A stretch of DNA of 64,000 nt from Gammaproteobacteria bacterium (GTDB lineage: Bacteria > Pseudomonadota > Gammaproteobacteria > Pseudomonadales > Pseudohongiellaceae), in the NCBI GenBank assembly GCA_019654215.1, contig BPDI01000005.1, positions 1 to 64,000 on the forward strand, read 5' to 3'. Shown one piece after another: positions 49,871 through 58,957 of this stretch. A model generated the notes under the pieces. That model worked only from the letters and a program-made list of their open reading frames with translations. It did no database searches and was not told where the DNA came from. How positions within the stretch are numbered: the first letter of the stretch is position 1; every line of letters starts with the position of its first letter. Made by a program: the position numbers and the translations under genes.

Positions 49871-51015
49871 ATGAATACACCGTTTAAAAACACAAAAGTA
49901 ACGTTGGGTTTGGCACTGGGGGCAGTGATTTCTACTTCTGTTCTAGCCCAATCTGGCAGCCTGCGCAGTGAATATTCCGACCTGGCGGATTTGTATAACG
50001 CCTTGGACGTGACTCAAGCAGGTATCTATGATGCCATGGCGACATCAATGCGAGTCCTGATTCTCAGGAAGGGCGCATGGAACTCAAGATGCATCTGGAC
50101 ATGATGGCAGAGGCTGATGGTCACGGTGGCCATGGTGGTATGGCGATGGAAATGCCTATGGATGGTCTCTTCGGCGAGTTAGAAACTGAAGCTCGAATTA
50201 TCCTGGGTGGCGGTTTGCGAGAATCCCATTCCGATAGTGATGCCAGTGAAGCATTTGGTAACTCTGAAGCGCTGACGGTTCATGCCGGCATGGTTTTGGC
50301 TCACGGCCGCAGTTTCGAAAAAGCCCTTTGGGACATATATGCTGACGAATCTACCAGCATTTACCAGAAGCAGTTAGCGACCAATGAAGCGATTCGCGAA
50401 TACCTTACTTCTGATGCACAGCACGCAGTTTCCACTTCGCCTAAGTCAGCAGAACTTTATCTCGATCATACTTATGCCAATGCGTTTCGCATGGGTTATC
50501 CAAAGTTAAGTGGATTGTTGTATTCAAACCAGTGGTTGCAACTTGCTTCATTAGAAGCAATTATCATTGGACAGGTTGATCCTCAGTTTGCGGGTCGTGT
50601 TCCTGTGACTTTGGAACGATACTGGAACAAGGTTGGTTCTGACACCGGTATGACTATGTTCCCGGCTCCTTCGGAAATGCCAAGCGCGCCGGCAATCACA
50701 CCCTCGCTTTACAGCCAGTCACCAATGGCAGCAGTGATTATTGATAATTTGAATATGCTTGAGTCAGCACTGGCTGATGTTATCGCTTATCCAAATTTGC
50801 AGGATCGTGAAACTATCATCGATCAGGTAGTTAATCAGTACACTTCTGATGACATGTATGTTGCAGAAACTATGGATTATTTGCTGAATGCATTACGTGG
50901 CGGGATCTTCAATCAGGGTGGCCCTGCAATTGGAGAACTGTCTCGTTCAGAACGTAACCGTACTCGTGATGCGATGAACATGAATCACGCGATGATCATG
51001 TCAGCGCCTCAGTAA
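49871..51015 (+). CDS. Exported protein with His/Met-rich patch, one frameshift
   Basis: ATG 49871 begins a signal peptide ('NTKVTLGLALGAVISTSVLAQ'). 'SEYSDLADLYNALDVTQAGIYD' follows, then one indel near 50048 leads into 'ASPDSQEGRMELKMHLDMM'. Residues about 75-95 are rich in His and Met ('DGHGGHGGMAMEMPMDG'), as in metal-handling proteins. The rest is helical ('EALTVHAGMVLAHGRSFEKALWDIY', 'KSAELYLDHTYANAFRMGYPKL', 'ALTLERYWNK'-like 'VTLERYWNKVG'), ending 'RDAMNMNHAMIMSAPQ'. The repaired length is about 381 residues. I do not recognise the family; copper or iron binding is inference from composition. Confidence 0.65.
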
Positions 51016-51089
51016 TCCGCTTTAAAAGCGGAGATTTCTACAGCAACGCAGCAGAACTAAAAAGCGACCACAAGGTGATCGTTTTTTAT
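51016..51089 (+). terminator. Two hairpins after the His/Met-rich gene, second one a probable terminator
   Basis: 'tccgctt' and 'aagcgga' (51016-51032) form the first stem. The second pairs 'cgaccac' with 'gtgatcg' (one mismatch) between A and T runs, near 51060-51088, and is followed by 'ttttttatt'. Confidence 0.55.
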
Positions 51090-51154
51090 TAACAAATTCT
51101 CGAATTTTGAGAAGTTTATTCTGCCGCTCTGGATTTGTTATGATTGTTTCATGC

Positions 51155-52855
51155 TCATAACAAATTTTCTTCCAACTGCTTCACCGCATAATCGCAAGCC
51201 CTAGCAGTAAAGGCCATATAAGAAATTGAGGGATTCTGACAGGCGGCGGAAGTCATGAAAGCACCGTCGGTAATAAACAGATTTGGTACATCGTGAGCTT
51301 GACACCATTTATTTAAAACGGAATTCGATGGATCATTACCCATTCTCGCGCTGCCCATTTCATGAATTCTGTTACCAGGCACGGTCAGATTTACCGGATT
51401 GGAATTGATGTCGGTACAACCTGCAGCTTCTAACATGGCGACAGCATCTTTGCGCGCTTCTTCCAACATTGTGTGTTCATTCTCACCGTAACTTACATCA
51501 AATAGTGCCTGCGGATTACCCCATTTATCAGTTTTGGTTGGATGTAGGGTTACGCGGTTATTGGGATTTGGCAATTGCTCGCCAAAGGCGCCGATGTTGA
51601 TTCGCCATGGCCCCGGAGCCTTATGAGCCTCTTTAAATGATTTGCCGATTCCTGCTAGTTGCCCGCCAGCATTACCTATCGGTGATGCGCCGCCCTGATA
51701 ACCAAAGCCACGGGTATAGGGTTTATCATTCTCGGTAATGTTGGCATAACGTGGAATGTAGATGCCACCGGAAGGGCGCCTGCCGAAAACTTTTAAATTA
51801 TCGAAGCCATGCATAATGCCGTTGGCTCCGGCACCGCTAATGTGGTCCATTAAGTTGCGACCAATTTGATCGGAAGTGTTAGCGAGGCCGTTTGGAAATG
51901 CTTCTGACTTTGACTGCAAAAGAATCATTGCCGAAGCTATTGCAGAAGCGTTTAAGTAAACCAATCGTGATGTGTAGGTGCGATGCTCATTAGTTTTTGC
52001 ATCGACTATGCGTACTCCACTAACTCTATTCGTTGCTGGATCGTAATCAAGAGATTGCACGATAGCGTTATGCACGATGGTCATGTTGCCGGTGCGTTCT
52101 GCCGCTGGGAGAGTTGCGTGTAAAGATGAAAAGTAAGCTTTGAAAGAACAACCAAAGTGGCAACGGTTTTGTGATTGGCAATTAGTTCTACCTAATGCTC
52201 TCTGTTCTTCAGTAACCTGGGTAATGTGAGCAATTCTTGCAGCAATGACATTACGTCCCGGGAATGCAGTTTCTATTTTAGACTTAAAAGATTTTTCTGC
52301 ATCGGTTAATTCGAATGCTGGTTGATAAACTCCGTCGGGAAGTTGTTCTAAGCCATCGTTGTTTCCGGCAATACCGGCGAACTCTTCCACATAGTCATAC
52401 CAGGGCTTGATTTCGTCATAGCGGACGGGCCAATCGATAGCCACGCCTTCTTCTTTATTGGCGGCAAAGTCCTGTGGTCCCATGCGGTAGGATTGTCGAC
52501 TCCACATGATGGATCGACCCGCAGTGTGGTAGCCACGCAACCAATCGTATTGAGTTCCTTCCACTGTTTCATAGGGATGTTCGTCATCCTTCACCCAGAA
52601 ATGCTTATTGGATTCTTTTACGGCATAGGCGACGCCGGGATATTGTCGGAAATAATGCTTTTCTATTTCATCTTCAGATATGCGATCGAGATTTTTTTCC
52701 TGCCAGGGACGAAGCTGATCAACGTAATCCCGCTCCGGTTTTATTTCGGGTCCCCGTTCTAATACAAGCACCTTCAGACCGCGTTCGCATAATTCTTTAG
52801 CGCTCCAACCACCACTCATGCCAGAGCCAACTACGATTGCATCAAAATCTGTCAA
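51155..52855 (-). CDS. GMC-family oxidoreductase
   Basis: The protein has 566 residues and an intact frame. It starts at TTG 52855 after 'aggaga'; the next ATG lies inside the dinucleotide fold and would remove it. 'AIVVGSGMSGGWSAKELCERGLKVLVLERG' is the FAD-binding motif. 'HTAGRSIMWSRQSYRM' and the C-terminal 'GSARMGNDPSNSVLNKWCQAHDVPNLFITDGAFMTSAACQNPSISYMAF' are GMC signatures, the last including the catalytic His region. The type is that of gluconate 2-dehydrogenase large subunits, which oxidise sugars or sugar acids and pass electrons to cytochromes. Its small subunit lies 28 bp upstream, in the same operon. Confidence 0.9.
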   Translation of the reverse strand: MTDFDAIVVGSGMSGGWSAKELCERGLKVLVLERGPEIKPERDYVDQLRPWQEKNLDRISEDEIEKHYFRQYPGVAYAVKESNKHFWVKDDEHPYETVEGTQYDWLRGYHTAGRSIMWSRQSYRMGPQDFAANKEEGVAIDWPVRYDEIKPWYDYVEEFAGIAGNNDGLEQLPDGVYQPAFELTDAEKSFKSKIETAFPGRNVIAARIAHITQVTEEQRALGRTNCQSQNRCHFGCSFKAYFSSLHATLPAAERTGNMTIVHNAIVQSLDYDPATNRVSGVRIVDAKTNEHRTYTSRLVYLNASAIASAMILLQSKSEAFPNGLANTSDQIGRNLMDHISGAGANGIMHGFDNLKVFGRRPSGGIYIPRYANITENDKPYTRGFGYQGGASPIGNAGGQLAGIGKSFKEAHKAPGPWRINIGAFGEQLPNPNNRVTLHPTKTDKWGNPQALFDVSYGENEHTMLEEARKDAVAMLEAAGCTDINSNPVNLTVPGNRIHEMGSARMGNDPSNSVLNKWCQAHDVPNLFITDGAFMTSAACQNPSISYMAFTARACDYAVKQLEENLL

Positions 52856-52883
52856 AACTGATTCTCCTGTTGTGTGCTTATTC

Positions 52884-53402
52884 TTATATTTCTACACTGG
52901 AATCCCAACGACCTGGAACTGCTACCCATTCCTGTTCCTGCAGGCGGCCCTCTTCCGATGCGAAGTAAGCTTGAGTAATGAGTCCTTTCCAGGAGCGATA
53001 GGCACTGTATTGAGAATTACGCCCATCGAATGCCCGGGCATCGAGAGAGGCTAAGCGAGATTCCGCAGTTGTTTCGTCAAGTTCTACAAAGTCTCTACCG
53101 AGTTTCATGCTTAGATCGCGAAGGTTTCGATGTTGATTACGCTGAGTATCAGCATTGGCCCACTCAGCCATTAAGCCATCGAGAAAACCGGGTACGTTTA
53201 CATCCAAGGCGCCAGGTGTATCGGTGCGGGGAATGATTAGATCACTAACTCGAGATACTAGTTGTAGTTCTTCATCGGAGAAAAAGCGCATGACTCCAGC
53301 ACTTGATGGAACGATCTGCACTGCACCGCTGCAGGCGGAGAGCAGGGAAGCACCACCAATGGAAACGATCATGCCTTGTAATATGTCACGACGGGTATGC
53401 AT
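52884..53402 (-). CDS. Gluconate 2-dehydrogenase subunit 3 family protein
   Basis: The start at 53402 ('MHTRRDILQGMIVSIGGASLLSACS') is preferred over 53417 because it gives a compact twin-arginine signal, with a cysteine that could be lipidated. Domain motif: 'FFSDEELQLVSRVSDLIIPRTDTPGALDVNVPGFLDGLMAEW', as in Gdh subunit 3. The family carries the flavoprotein subunit across the membrane through its Tat signal and binds it. The neighbouring GMC gene lacks its own signal peptide, which fits co-export. The length of about 172 residues is normal. Confidence 0.9.
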   Translation of the reverse strand: MHTRRDILQGMIVSIGGASLLSACSGAVQIVPSSAGVMRFFSDEELQLVSRVSDLIIPRTDTPGALDVNVPGFLDGLMAEWANADTQRNQHRNLRDLSMKLGRDFVELDETTAESRLASLDARAFDGRNSQYSAYRSWKGLITQAYFASEEGRLQEQEWVAVPGRWDSSVEI

Positions 53403-53742
53403 AGTTTTTCTCGTCAATATTTATAACAGACCGTAAGCATATGAGAAATCAGATGATCTGAACAGAGACTACGTGACAAGAAAAACTAACTAGCGATATA
53501 GCGCTTCATGCTGGAGCGGACGAGGTTGGAATTTCTGCGAAGCAGAAACGTGAAAATGAATAGACAAGCCACCTAATCCAGAAGGCAACACATTTCTATG
53601 AAAAAGCTTCATGATAGAACTCTTTTAGTCTTTTGAAGAAAGGCCAAAAGTGGAGATCTGTATTAATCAGAAAAGAATTTCTAACCAAATAAAAAGGCCG
53701 ATAAGAATAAATCATACCAACCTTTGAACTTCTGTGACTTAA

Positions 53743-53765
53743 GCACAAATCTTGCAGATTTGTGC
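53743..53765. repeat. Perfect 10-bp stem, 3-nt loop
   Basis: 'gcacaaatct' and 'agatttgtgc' flank 'tgc'. It lies downstream of the first heme-copper paralogue on the minus strand, without a U-run. Confidence 0.7.
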
Positions 53766-53785
53766 CCATCTGTGTGACGCTCTTT

Positions 53786-53815
53786 GCAAATAGGTTTCTT
53801 AAGAAACCTATTTGC
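53786..53815. repeat. 30-bp perfect palindrome
   Basis: 'gcaaataggtttctt' is followed at once by its reverse complement 'aagaaacctatttgc'. With no loop it may act as a protein-binding site or as a 3' stabiliser. It lies 36 bp after the paralogue's stop. Confidence 0.8.
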
Positions 53816-53850
53816 GTATCGCTAGTGAGTTTTTGCTGTGCAGGGACTCT

Positions 53851-55200
53851 TTAATCTTGGCCTGCTAGTGAACGCTGCTCACTTTCACGGCGCTCAGCAA
53901 CTAGCTTTTCATAACCCTCTTGATCGAGATGGGTGATTGCTAACCACGCGTGAGTCATTTCATCACCAGTGCGGCTGCCACCATATACCCACTGATCAGG
54001 ATCCGGATTGTTAGGATTATCGGCAGTGTTGTCGTACCACTGCTTCAATACTAGAACTGCTCCTGCTGGAATCAATGGAGCAACATCTGGCTCATAGATA
54101 TGGCTGTGATGCCAAGTCGCACTCCAGTTTGAAACTTGGCTGATCGCTTCTGTACGTCCAGTTTCCGGATAGAAGATTTCCAGCGAGGCCGCATTCATTC
54201 GAAGGTGGCCATGAGGCTGGAAGCTATCAAGACGAATAGGGTGATCGAATGAATGAAAACCCTGAGTCATTTGATAACCGTTAGGAGGAATCACTAGGTC
54301 ATCCTGCTCTTCGATTCGATAAAGAGCGAGGTCTTGCTTGTAGATATTTCCGCCGTCTTCATAACCTTCGTCGTGGAACCAAAGGCCAATCTCAACAACG
54401 TTATCTTCAATCATCTCGCCTTGTGCAGTTGCACCAACACCCCCTGGATACATGTGGATGCTCCATTGGATTTGTGCGCCGGCTGGAATGGTTCGGCAAA
54501 CACCTTCAGGAACCATTTCGCCCCATTTACCCATTGCGTATTCGGTCAGCATGCCTTCCCTTTGTAATTCACCTTCTTCGTCTTCCATCCATACAGAAGA
54601 GTTGGCGTGGTGAACAACAGCAGCGGCATCACCTCGAGGCTTTACTTGAACCGCCTTAATACAGCGATCTGCAATAATACCTGGATCAACAAACTCATTG
54701 CTCCACAGGTCATTGCCGCTTGCAGGAATATCGTAGGAGGTAGAAGGAACGATTAAATCTGGCTGGCCTAACTGCGCAGCAAAGTTCCACTCTCTTGGAT
54801 CTCTTAACTGATAAGGAGGAGGTGAACTATCTGGTTCACCTAATGGCGCACCTTGCTCAACCCAGGCAACTATCTGCTCGATCTCTTGCTGCTCCAAGCG
54901 CCAGTCACCGATTAAATTCTGAATGCCAATGCCTTCGTCATAAGCATATGGAGGCATTTCTTTGTTCGCTACTTTATAGGAAATCAAAGGTGCCCAAGGA
55001 CGAACCTGGTCATAGGTTTCGAATTGCATAGGTCCAATACCACCTTCCTGATGACATACGACGCAATTCTCATTGATGATTTGCCCGATCTGATCATTGT
55101 AAGTCAGTTCATGAGCTTCATCTTGAGCATGAGCCTGAATACCTAGTAGGGCGATTATTAAAACAAAAAGACTGCTAGCAATTCTTCCAATAGCTCTCAT
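53851..55200 (-). CDS. Heme c / PHM-like copper monooxygenase fusion, paralogue A
   Basis: The protein has 449 residues, an intact frame, and 'aaggag' before ATG 55200. After a signal peptide ('LFVLIIALLGIQAHAQ') comes a cytochrome module with 'CVVCH' at 46-50 and 'MPPYAYDEGIG'. From residue 140 the protein matches the copper type II, ascorbate-dependent monooxygenase (PHM/DBM) fold. The candidate CuH ligands are 'VVHHAN' (His197, 198) and 'WSIHMYPGG' (His249). The candidate CuM ligands are 'PHGHLRM' (His330, 332) and 'TGDEMTHAW' (Met415). All five positions are kept, so catalysis is plausible. In the known enzymes ascorbate supplies electrons one at a time; here the fused heme may do so (inference). 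Two tandem paralogues follow upstream. Confidence 0.82.
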   Translation of the reverse strand: MRAIGRIASSLFVLIIALLGIQAHAQDEAHELTYNDQIGQIINENCVVCHQEGGIGPMQFETYDQVRPWAPLISYKVANKEMPPYAYDEGIGIQNLIGDWRLEQQEIEQIVAWVEQGAPLGEPDSSPPPYQLRDPREWNFAAQLGQPDLIVPSTSYDIPASGNDLWSNEFVDPGIIADRCIKAVQVKPRGDAAAVVHHANSSVWMEDEEGELQREGMLTEYAMGKWGEMVPEGVCRTIPAGAQIQWSIHMYPGGVGATAQGEMIEDNVVEIGLWFHDEGYEDGGNIYKQDLALYRIEEQDDLVIPPNGYQMTQGFHSFDHPIRLDSFQPHGHLRMNAASLEIFYPETGRTEAISQVSNWSATWHHSHIYEPDVAPLIPAGAVLVLKQWYDNTADNPNNPDPDQWVYGGSRTGDEMTHAWLAITHLDQEGYEKLVAERRESEQRSLAGQD

Positions 55201-55428
55201 ATTTTTCTCCTTTGCCGTTCTGGCTGGGCCCCAGATCCTGGAGCAGTCTTACTGTGGGTTTCGCAGCAGGGATGCGTTTTTCAAACAAGGTTTAAGTTTA
55301 CCTTTTTAAATTGTAGGTAAAAAGAGGGGCCGGTGCCATCAATACACCTCATTTTAGGCGCTAAGGTATAAAAAAGGCCGTGAGAATTGGCTCTCCGTGA
55401 GTTTTACAAAATGTATTAGTGTTATCCT

Positions 55429-55455
55429 AAATGTAATTGCGTCGGAATTACATTT
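55429..55455. repeat. Perfect 10-bp stem, 7-nt loop
   Basis: 'aaatgtaatt' and 'aattacattt' flank 'gcgtcgg' between the terminator of paralogue B and the start of paralogue A. It could be part of the promoter region of A. Confidence 0.65.
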
Positions 55456-55568
55456 GGATACTCAAAGCTGGGAGCATCTGAGGTTAAGGGGGGGCTCTTT
55501 TCTCCTGCCCTAGGAACAGGAGGAAAAGCGGACATCTGTGAGATAGAAAGAAGCGCATAACCAAAGAA

Positions 55569-55600
55569 AAAGGCTGGGAGATCGAAATCTGCCAGCCTTT
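55569..55600 (-). terminator. Terminator of paralogue B
   Basis: 'aaaggctgg' pairs perfectly with 'ccagccttt'; on the minus strand the stem is followed by 'tttctttgg'. Confidence 0.8.
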
Positions 55601-55616
55601 CACCTTTATGTTCTTC

Positions 55617-55641
55617 GCGCATTTCTGTTCTAGAAATGCGC
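55617..55641. repeat. Perfect 10-bp stem, 5-nt loop
   Basis: 'gcgcatttct' and 'agaaatgcgc' flank 'gttct', between the stop of paralogue B and its terminator. Confidence 0.7.
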
Positions 55642-55676
55642 TCGTTCTGAAGAAAACCTATTGTGCATCCCTGTGA

Positions 55677-57031
55677 TTAATCTTGTCCCGCTACTGATCG
55701 TTGTTCTCTTTCTTGGCGCTCAGCAACTATCTTTTCATAACCCTCGTCGTCGAGGTGAGTTACAGCAATCCAGGCGTGGGACATTTCATCACCAGTTCTG
55801 CTGCCTTCATAAACCCATTGTTCTGGATCAGGGTTATTTGGATTATTAGCTGTGTTGTCGTACCACTGCTTGATCACAAGTACTGCGCCAGTTGGAACTA
55901 ACGGAGCAAGATCTGCATCATAAATGTGGCTGTGGTGCCAGGTAGCACTCCAGTTAGAGATCTGACTTATTGCTTCAGTGCGACCAGTTTCTGGATAGAA
56001 AATTTCCAGAGATGCTGCGTTCATGCGCAGGTGACCATGTGGCTGGAAGCTATCGATTCGAACTGGGTGATCAAAAGAGTGAAAGCCCTGAGTCATTGTG
56101 TAACCGTTTGGAGGAACGATTAGCATATTGTTCTCGTAACCTTCACGCATTGGATAAGCTTTTAGGTCTTGAGTGTAAGGCTCATTAGTTTGCTCGAAGT
56201 TGTCGTCGTGGAGCCAGATACCCATCTCAACTACGTTGTCTTTAACGGCCTGACCTTGCGCTGTTGCGCCAACGCCACCTGGATACATATGAATGTCCCA
56301 GAAGATTCTAGAATTAGCTGGCATTTGACGGCAAACCTCTTCAGGAATTAATTCACCCCACTTGCCCATCGCATACTCAGTTAGTTGACTGAAATCCTCA
56401 TACTCGCCAGTTTCTTCGTTAAGTACTTCGATAGAAGGATTGGCGTGGTGAACACAGCGCGAGCATCTCCACGAGGCTTAACTTGCATGGCACGAATACA
56501 CTTACCTTCAGTTAGACCAGTTTCCACGTAGTGCTTGTGCCATAGGTCATTACCACCGGCCGGAATATCTATAGGAATAGAAGCGATAACCAGACTCGGC
56601 TCACCAAATTCTTCTTCGAAATTCCAGGCTTCTAAATCAGGCAAGTCTACAAGAGGAGGAGTGATGTCAGCTGGTCCAATTGGTGATCCATTGTTTACCC
56701 ACTGAGTAATGGCATCGATCTCTTCCTGGGCAAGGCGCCAGTCACCTTCAAGGTCCTGGATACCAATGCCATGATCGTAGGCATAAGGAGGCATTTCCCG
56801 GTTAGCTACCTTCAGTTGAATTAATGGTGCCCAAGGACGAACTTGGTCGTAGTTCTCAAATTGCATGGGACCAATGCCGCCTTCGCGGTGGCAGACCACG
56901 CAATTTTCGTTAATGATTTGCGCCACATGAGTGTTGTAAGTGACCTCATCGTCTTGGGCTTGAACGCTAGAGAAGCCCAAGACTAAAAGGGCTGCGCTCA
57001 TAAAGCCTAGAACTTGTCGCATCGATTTCAT
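55677..57031 (-). CDS. Heme c / PHM-like copper monooxygenase fusion, paralogue B, one frameshift
   Basis: ATG 57031 follows 'gagga'. The N-terminal ORF has a signal peptide ('VLGFMSAALLVLGFSSVQAQ') and 'CVVCHREGGIGPMQF'. The second ORF carries 'FWDIHMYPGG', 'FHSFDHPVRIDSFQPHGHLRMNA', 'WHHSHIYD' and 'TGDEMSHAW'. The frame breaks near 56455: the + strand reads 'gtggtgaacacag', and restoring one base gives the 'VVHHANPSIEVL' seen in the other copies. With that repair all PHM-type copper ligands and the heme motif are present and the length is about 450 residues. It is closer to paralogue C than to A in the first domain. It has its own terminator. Confidence 0.82.
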
Positions 57032-57181
57032 TGTTCTATTCCTCTTTACAGGGATTGAATTGGACCAATATTACCGCTTTTTGGCATTCACTAGGAACGG
57101 AAAATCTAAATAAATTGTAATTATTAAGAATGGAAAAAGCCGGTAGAAAGAGATTTTACTAAGCGTAATCTCACTAGTGAA

Positions 57182-57200
57182 CCAGCAGCTAAACTGCTGG
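57182..57200. repeat. Perfect 7-bp stem, 5-nt loop
   Basis: 'ccagcag' and 'ctgctgg' flank 'ctaaa', upstream of paralogue B; possible operator or attenuator. Confidence 0.5.
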
Positions 57201-57303
57201 GAGTGTAAGATTTAAAGGAGCTCTTTGTAATAAAAAGCGGTGATCTGAACAAATCCCAAAAATATTGAGTATCTGCAATTTATATTTCTAAAAGGCGTAA
57301 AAA

Positions 57304-57333
57304 AAGACCAGCAGAGTTGCCTTTGCTGGTCTT
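57304..57333 (-). terminator. Terminator of paralogue C
   Basis: 'aagaccagca' pairs perfectly with 'tgctggtctt'; on the minus strand the stem ends in a T run. Confidence 0.85.
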
Positions 57334-57372
57334 CTTCGAAACTAGTGCTAGTTAGTTTTTCTTTGGAAAAAA

Positions 57373-58720
57373 CTAGTCTTGTCCAGCCAAGCTTCTTGCT
57401 TCTCTAGCTTCGCGCTCTTCAACGACCTTCGCGAAACCTTCTTCATCGAAGTGAGTGACAGCAATCCAAGCGTGAGACATTTCGTCTCCAGTGCGGCTAC
57501 CGCCATATACCCACTGATCAGGGTCAGGGTTATTTATATTGTTTGCTGTGTTGTCGTACCACTGCTTGATAACCAATACCGCTCCCGTTGGAATTAGCGG
57601 GGCTAGGTCTTCATCATAAATGTGGCTGTGGTGCCAAGTAGCGCTCCAGTTGGAGATTTGGCTGATCTGCTCAGTGCGCCCGGTTTCTGGGTAGAAAATT
57701 TCCAGAGAAGCAGCGTTCATGCGCAGGTGGCCATGAGGTTGGAAGCTATCAATGCGCACTGGGTGATCGAAAGAGTGGAAACCCTGAGTCATAGCATAAC
57801 CGTTAGGTGGAACAATCAGTTCGCCATTCTCATAACCTTCACGCAATCCGTAAAGACGAAGGTCTTGGCGATAAGGGCTTTCCGCAACTTCGTACTCTTC
57901 ATCATGGAACCAGATTCCCATTTCAACCACGTTATCAGTAATTGCTTCCCCTTGTGCAGTAGCGCCAACGCCACCAGGGAATAGGTGGATGTCCCAGTAT
58001 ATGCGCGAGTCACCTGGCATTTCCCGGCAGACACCTTCTGGCATCAACTCACCCCATTTACCCATAGCGTATTCAGTTAACTGACTGAAACGGTCGTAGT
58101 CACCAGTTTCTTCGTTATAAACTTCCAGTGTCGGATTAGAGTGATGAACAACCGCACGCGCATCGTCGCGGGGTTTAACTTGCATTGCTTTAATGCAGCG
58201 CTTTTCTGTAAGACCAGTTGGAACATGGTGCTTGTGCCACATGTCATTTCCGCCAGCAGGTACATCGATTGGCATCGATGCAATAACTAAATCCGGCTCA
58301 CCAAGCTTTTGGTTCGAAGTTCCAGGCATCAAGGTCTGGAAGGATTGGAGCTGGCGGAACAATATCCACAGGCCCTAGGGGCGAACCGTTATTAACCCAT
58401 TGGGTAATAGTATCTATCTCTTCCTGGGCCAGGCGCCAATCGCCTTTGAGATCCTGAATACCAATACCGTGGTCATAGGCATACGGAGGCATTTCACGGC
58501 TAGCTACCTTCAGTTGAATTAATGGTGCCCATGGGCGCACTTGGTCATAGTTCTCAAATTGCATTGGGCCAATGCCGCCCTCACGGTGGCAGACCACGCA
58601 ATTTTCGTTAATGATTTGTCCAACGTGCTCGTTATAAGTAATTTCTGCATCCTGAGCAAGAACCCCCGTGGATAGGGCGATCGCGCCAATTCCGAATGCA
58701 ATTTTTTGCACTAATTTCAT
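57373..58720 (-). CDS. Heme c / PHM-like copper monooxygenase fusion, paralogue C, one frameshift
   Basis: ATG 58720 is preceded by 'gaggag' and begins a signal peptide ('VQKIAFGIGAIALSTGVLAQ'); the track's 58828 start adds an unlikely leader. The N-terminal module has 'CVVCHREGGIGPMQF' and 'MPPYAYDHGIGIQDLKGDWRL'. After an indel near 58308 the second frame continues 'KLGEPDLVIASMPIDVPAGGNDMW', 'VVHHSNPTLEV', 'YWDIHLFPGG', 'QPHGHLRMNA', 'WHHSHIYD' and 'TGDEMSHAW'. Heme and copper ligands match paralogues A and B. Each copy has its own ribosome site, and B and C have clear terminators, so the copies may be expressed separately. The substrates are unknown. Confidence 0.82.
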
Positions 58721-58910
58721 GCTCTTCTCCTCAATTAGAGAGTAATGGGCAAACAACTGAAAAATGATAATTTTGAGAGGTGAAAAAGTCCACCAAATAC
58801 CTATCATTTCATCGATTCTTTGCAACAAATTGAAACAATCGGAATGCCTAAAAATACTAGCCTTGACGATTAATACAGTAGTTTATCTGCAGTTTTCGGT
58901 TACCCAAACA

Positions 58911-58941
58911 AAAACGGCCGATTCAAAGAACCGGCCGTTTT
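58911..58941 (-). terminator. Terminator of the secreted accessory gene
   Basis: 'aaaacggccg' pairs perfectly with 'cggccgtttt' and is followed on the minus strand by T5. It ends the gene at 58958. Confidence 0.85.
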
Positions 58942-58957
58942 CGAAGATGCTAAATTC

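Larger units (their letters stand above)
53403..53850. other. Intergenic with several perfect hairpins
   Basis: About 450 bp. It contains the stem 'tttctgc'-gaa-'gcagaaa' (53532-53548), a 10-bp stem (53743-53765) and a 30-bp perfect palindrome (53786-53815). No gene was recognised. The last two lie 3' of the first heme-copper paralogue. Confidence 0.6.
55201..55676. other. Intergenic between paralogues A and B, with hairpins
   Basis: About 475 bp. 'aaatgtaatt' and 'aattacattt' form a 10-bp stem with a 7-nt loop (55429-55455). 'gcgcatttct'/'agaaatgcgc' form another (55617-55641), and a terminator lies between them and the gene end. The track ORF on the minus strand (55422-55622) covers these hairpins and has no coding signs. 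Confidence 0.6.
57032..57372. other. Intergenic between paralogues B and C
   Basis: About 340 bp. It holds the stem 'ccagcag'-ctaaa-'ctgctgg' (57182-57200), the terminator of paralogue C (57304-57333), and a small palindrome 'aactagtgctagtt' (57340-57353). No gene was seen. Confidence 0.6.

Noticed and set aside
53786-53815. 30-bp palindrome as a phage attachment site
   Set aside because: There is no integrase, tRNA or direct-repeat partner nearby.
55422-55622. 66-residue minus-strand ORF between paralogues A and B
   Set aside because: It covers a terminator and two hairpins and shows no domain or ribosome site.
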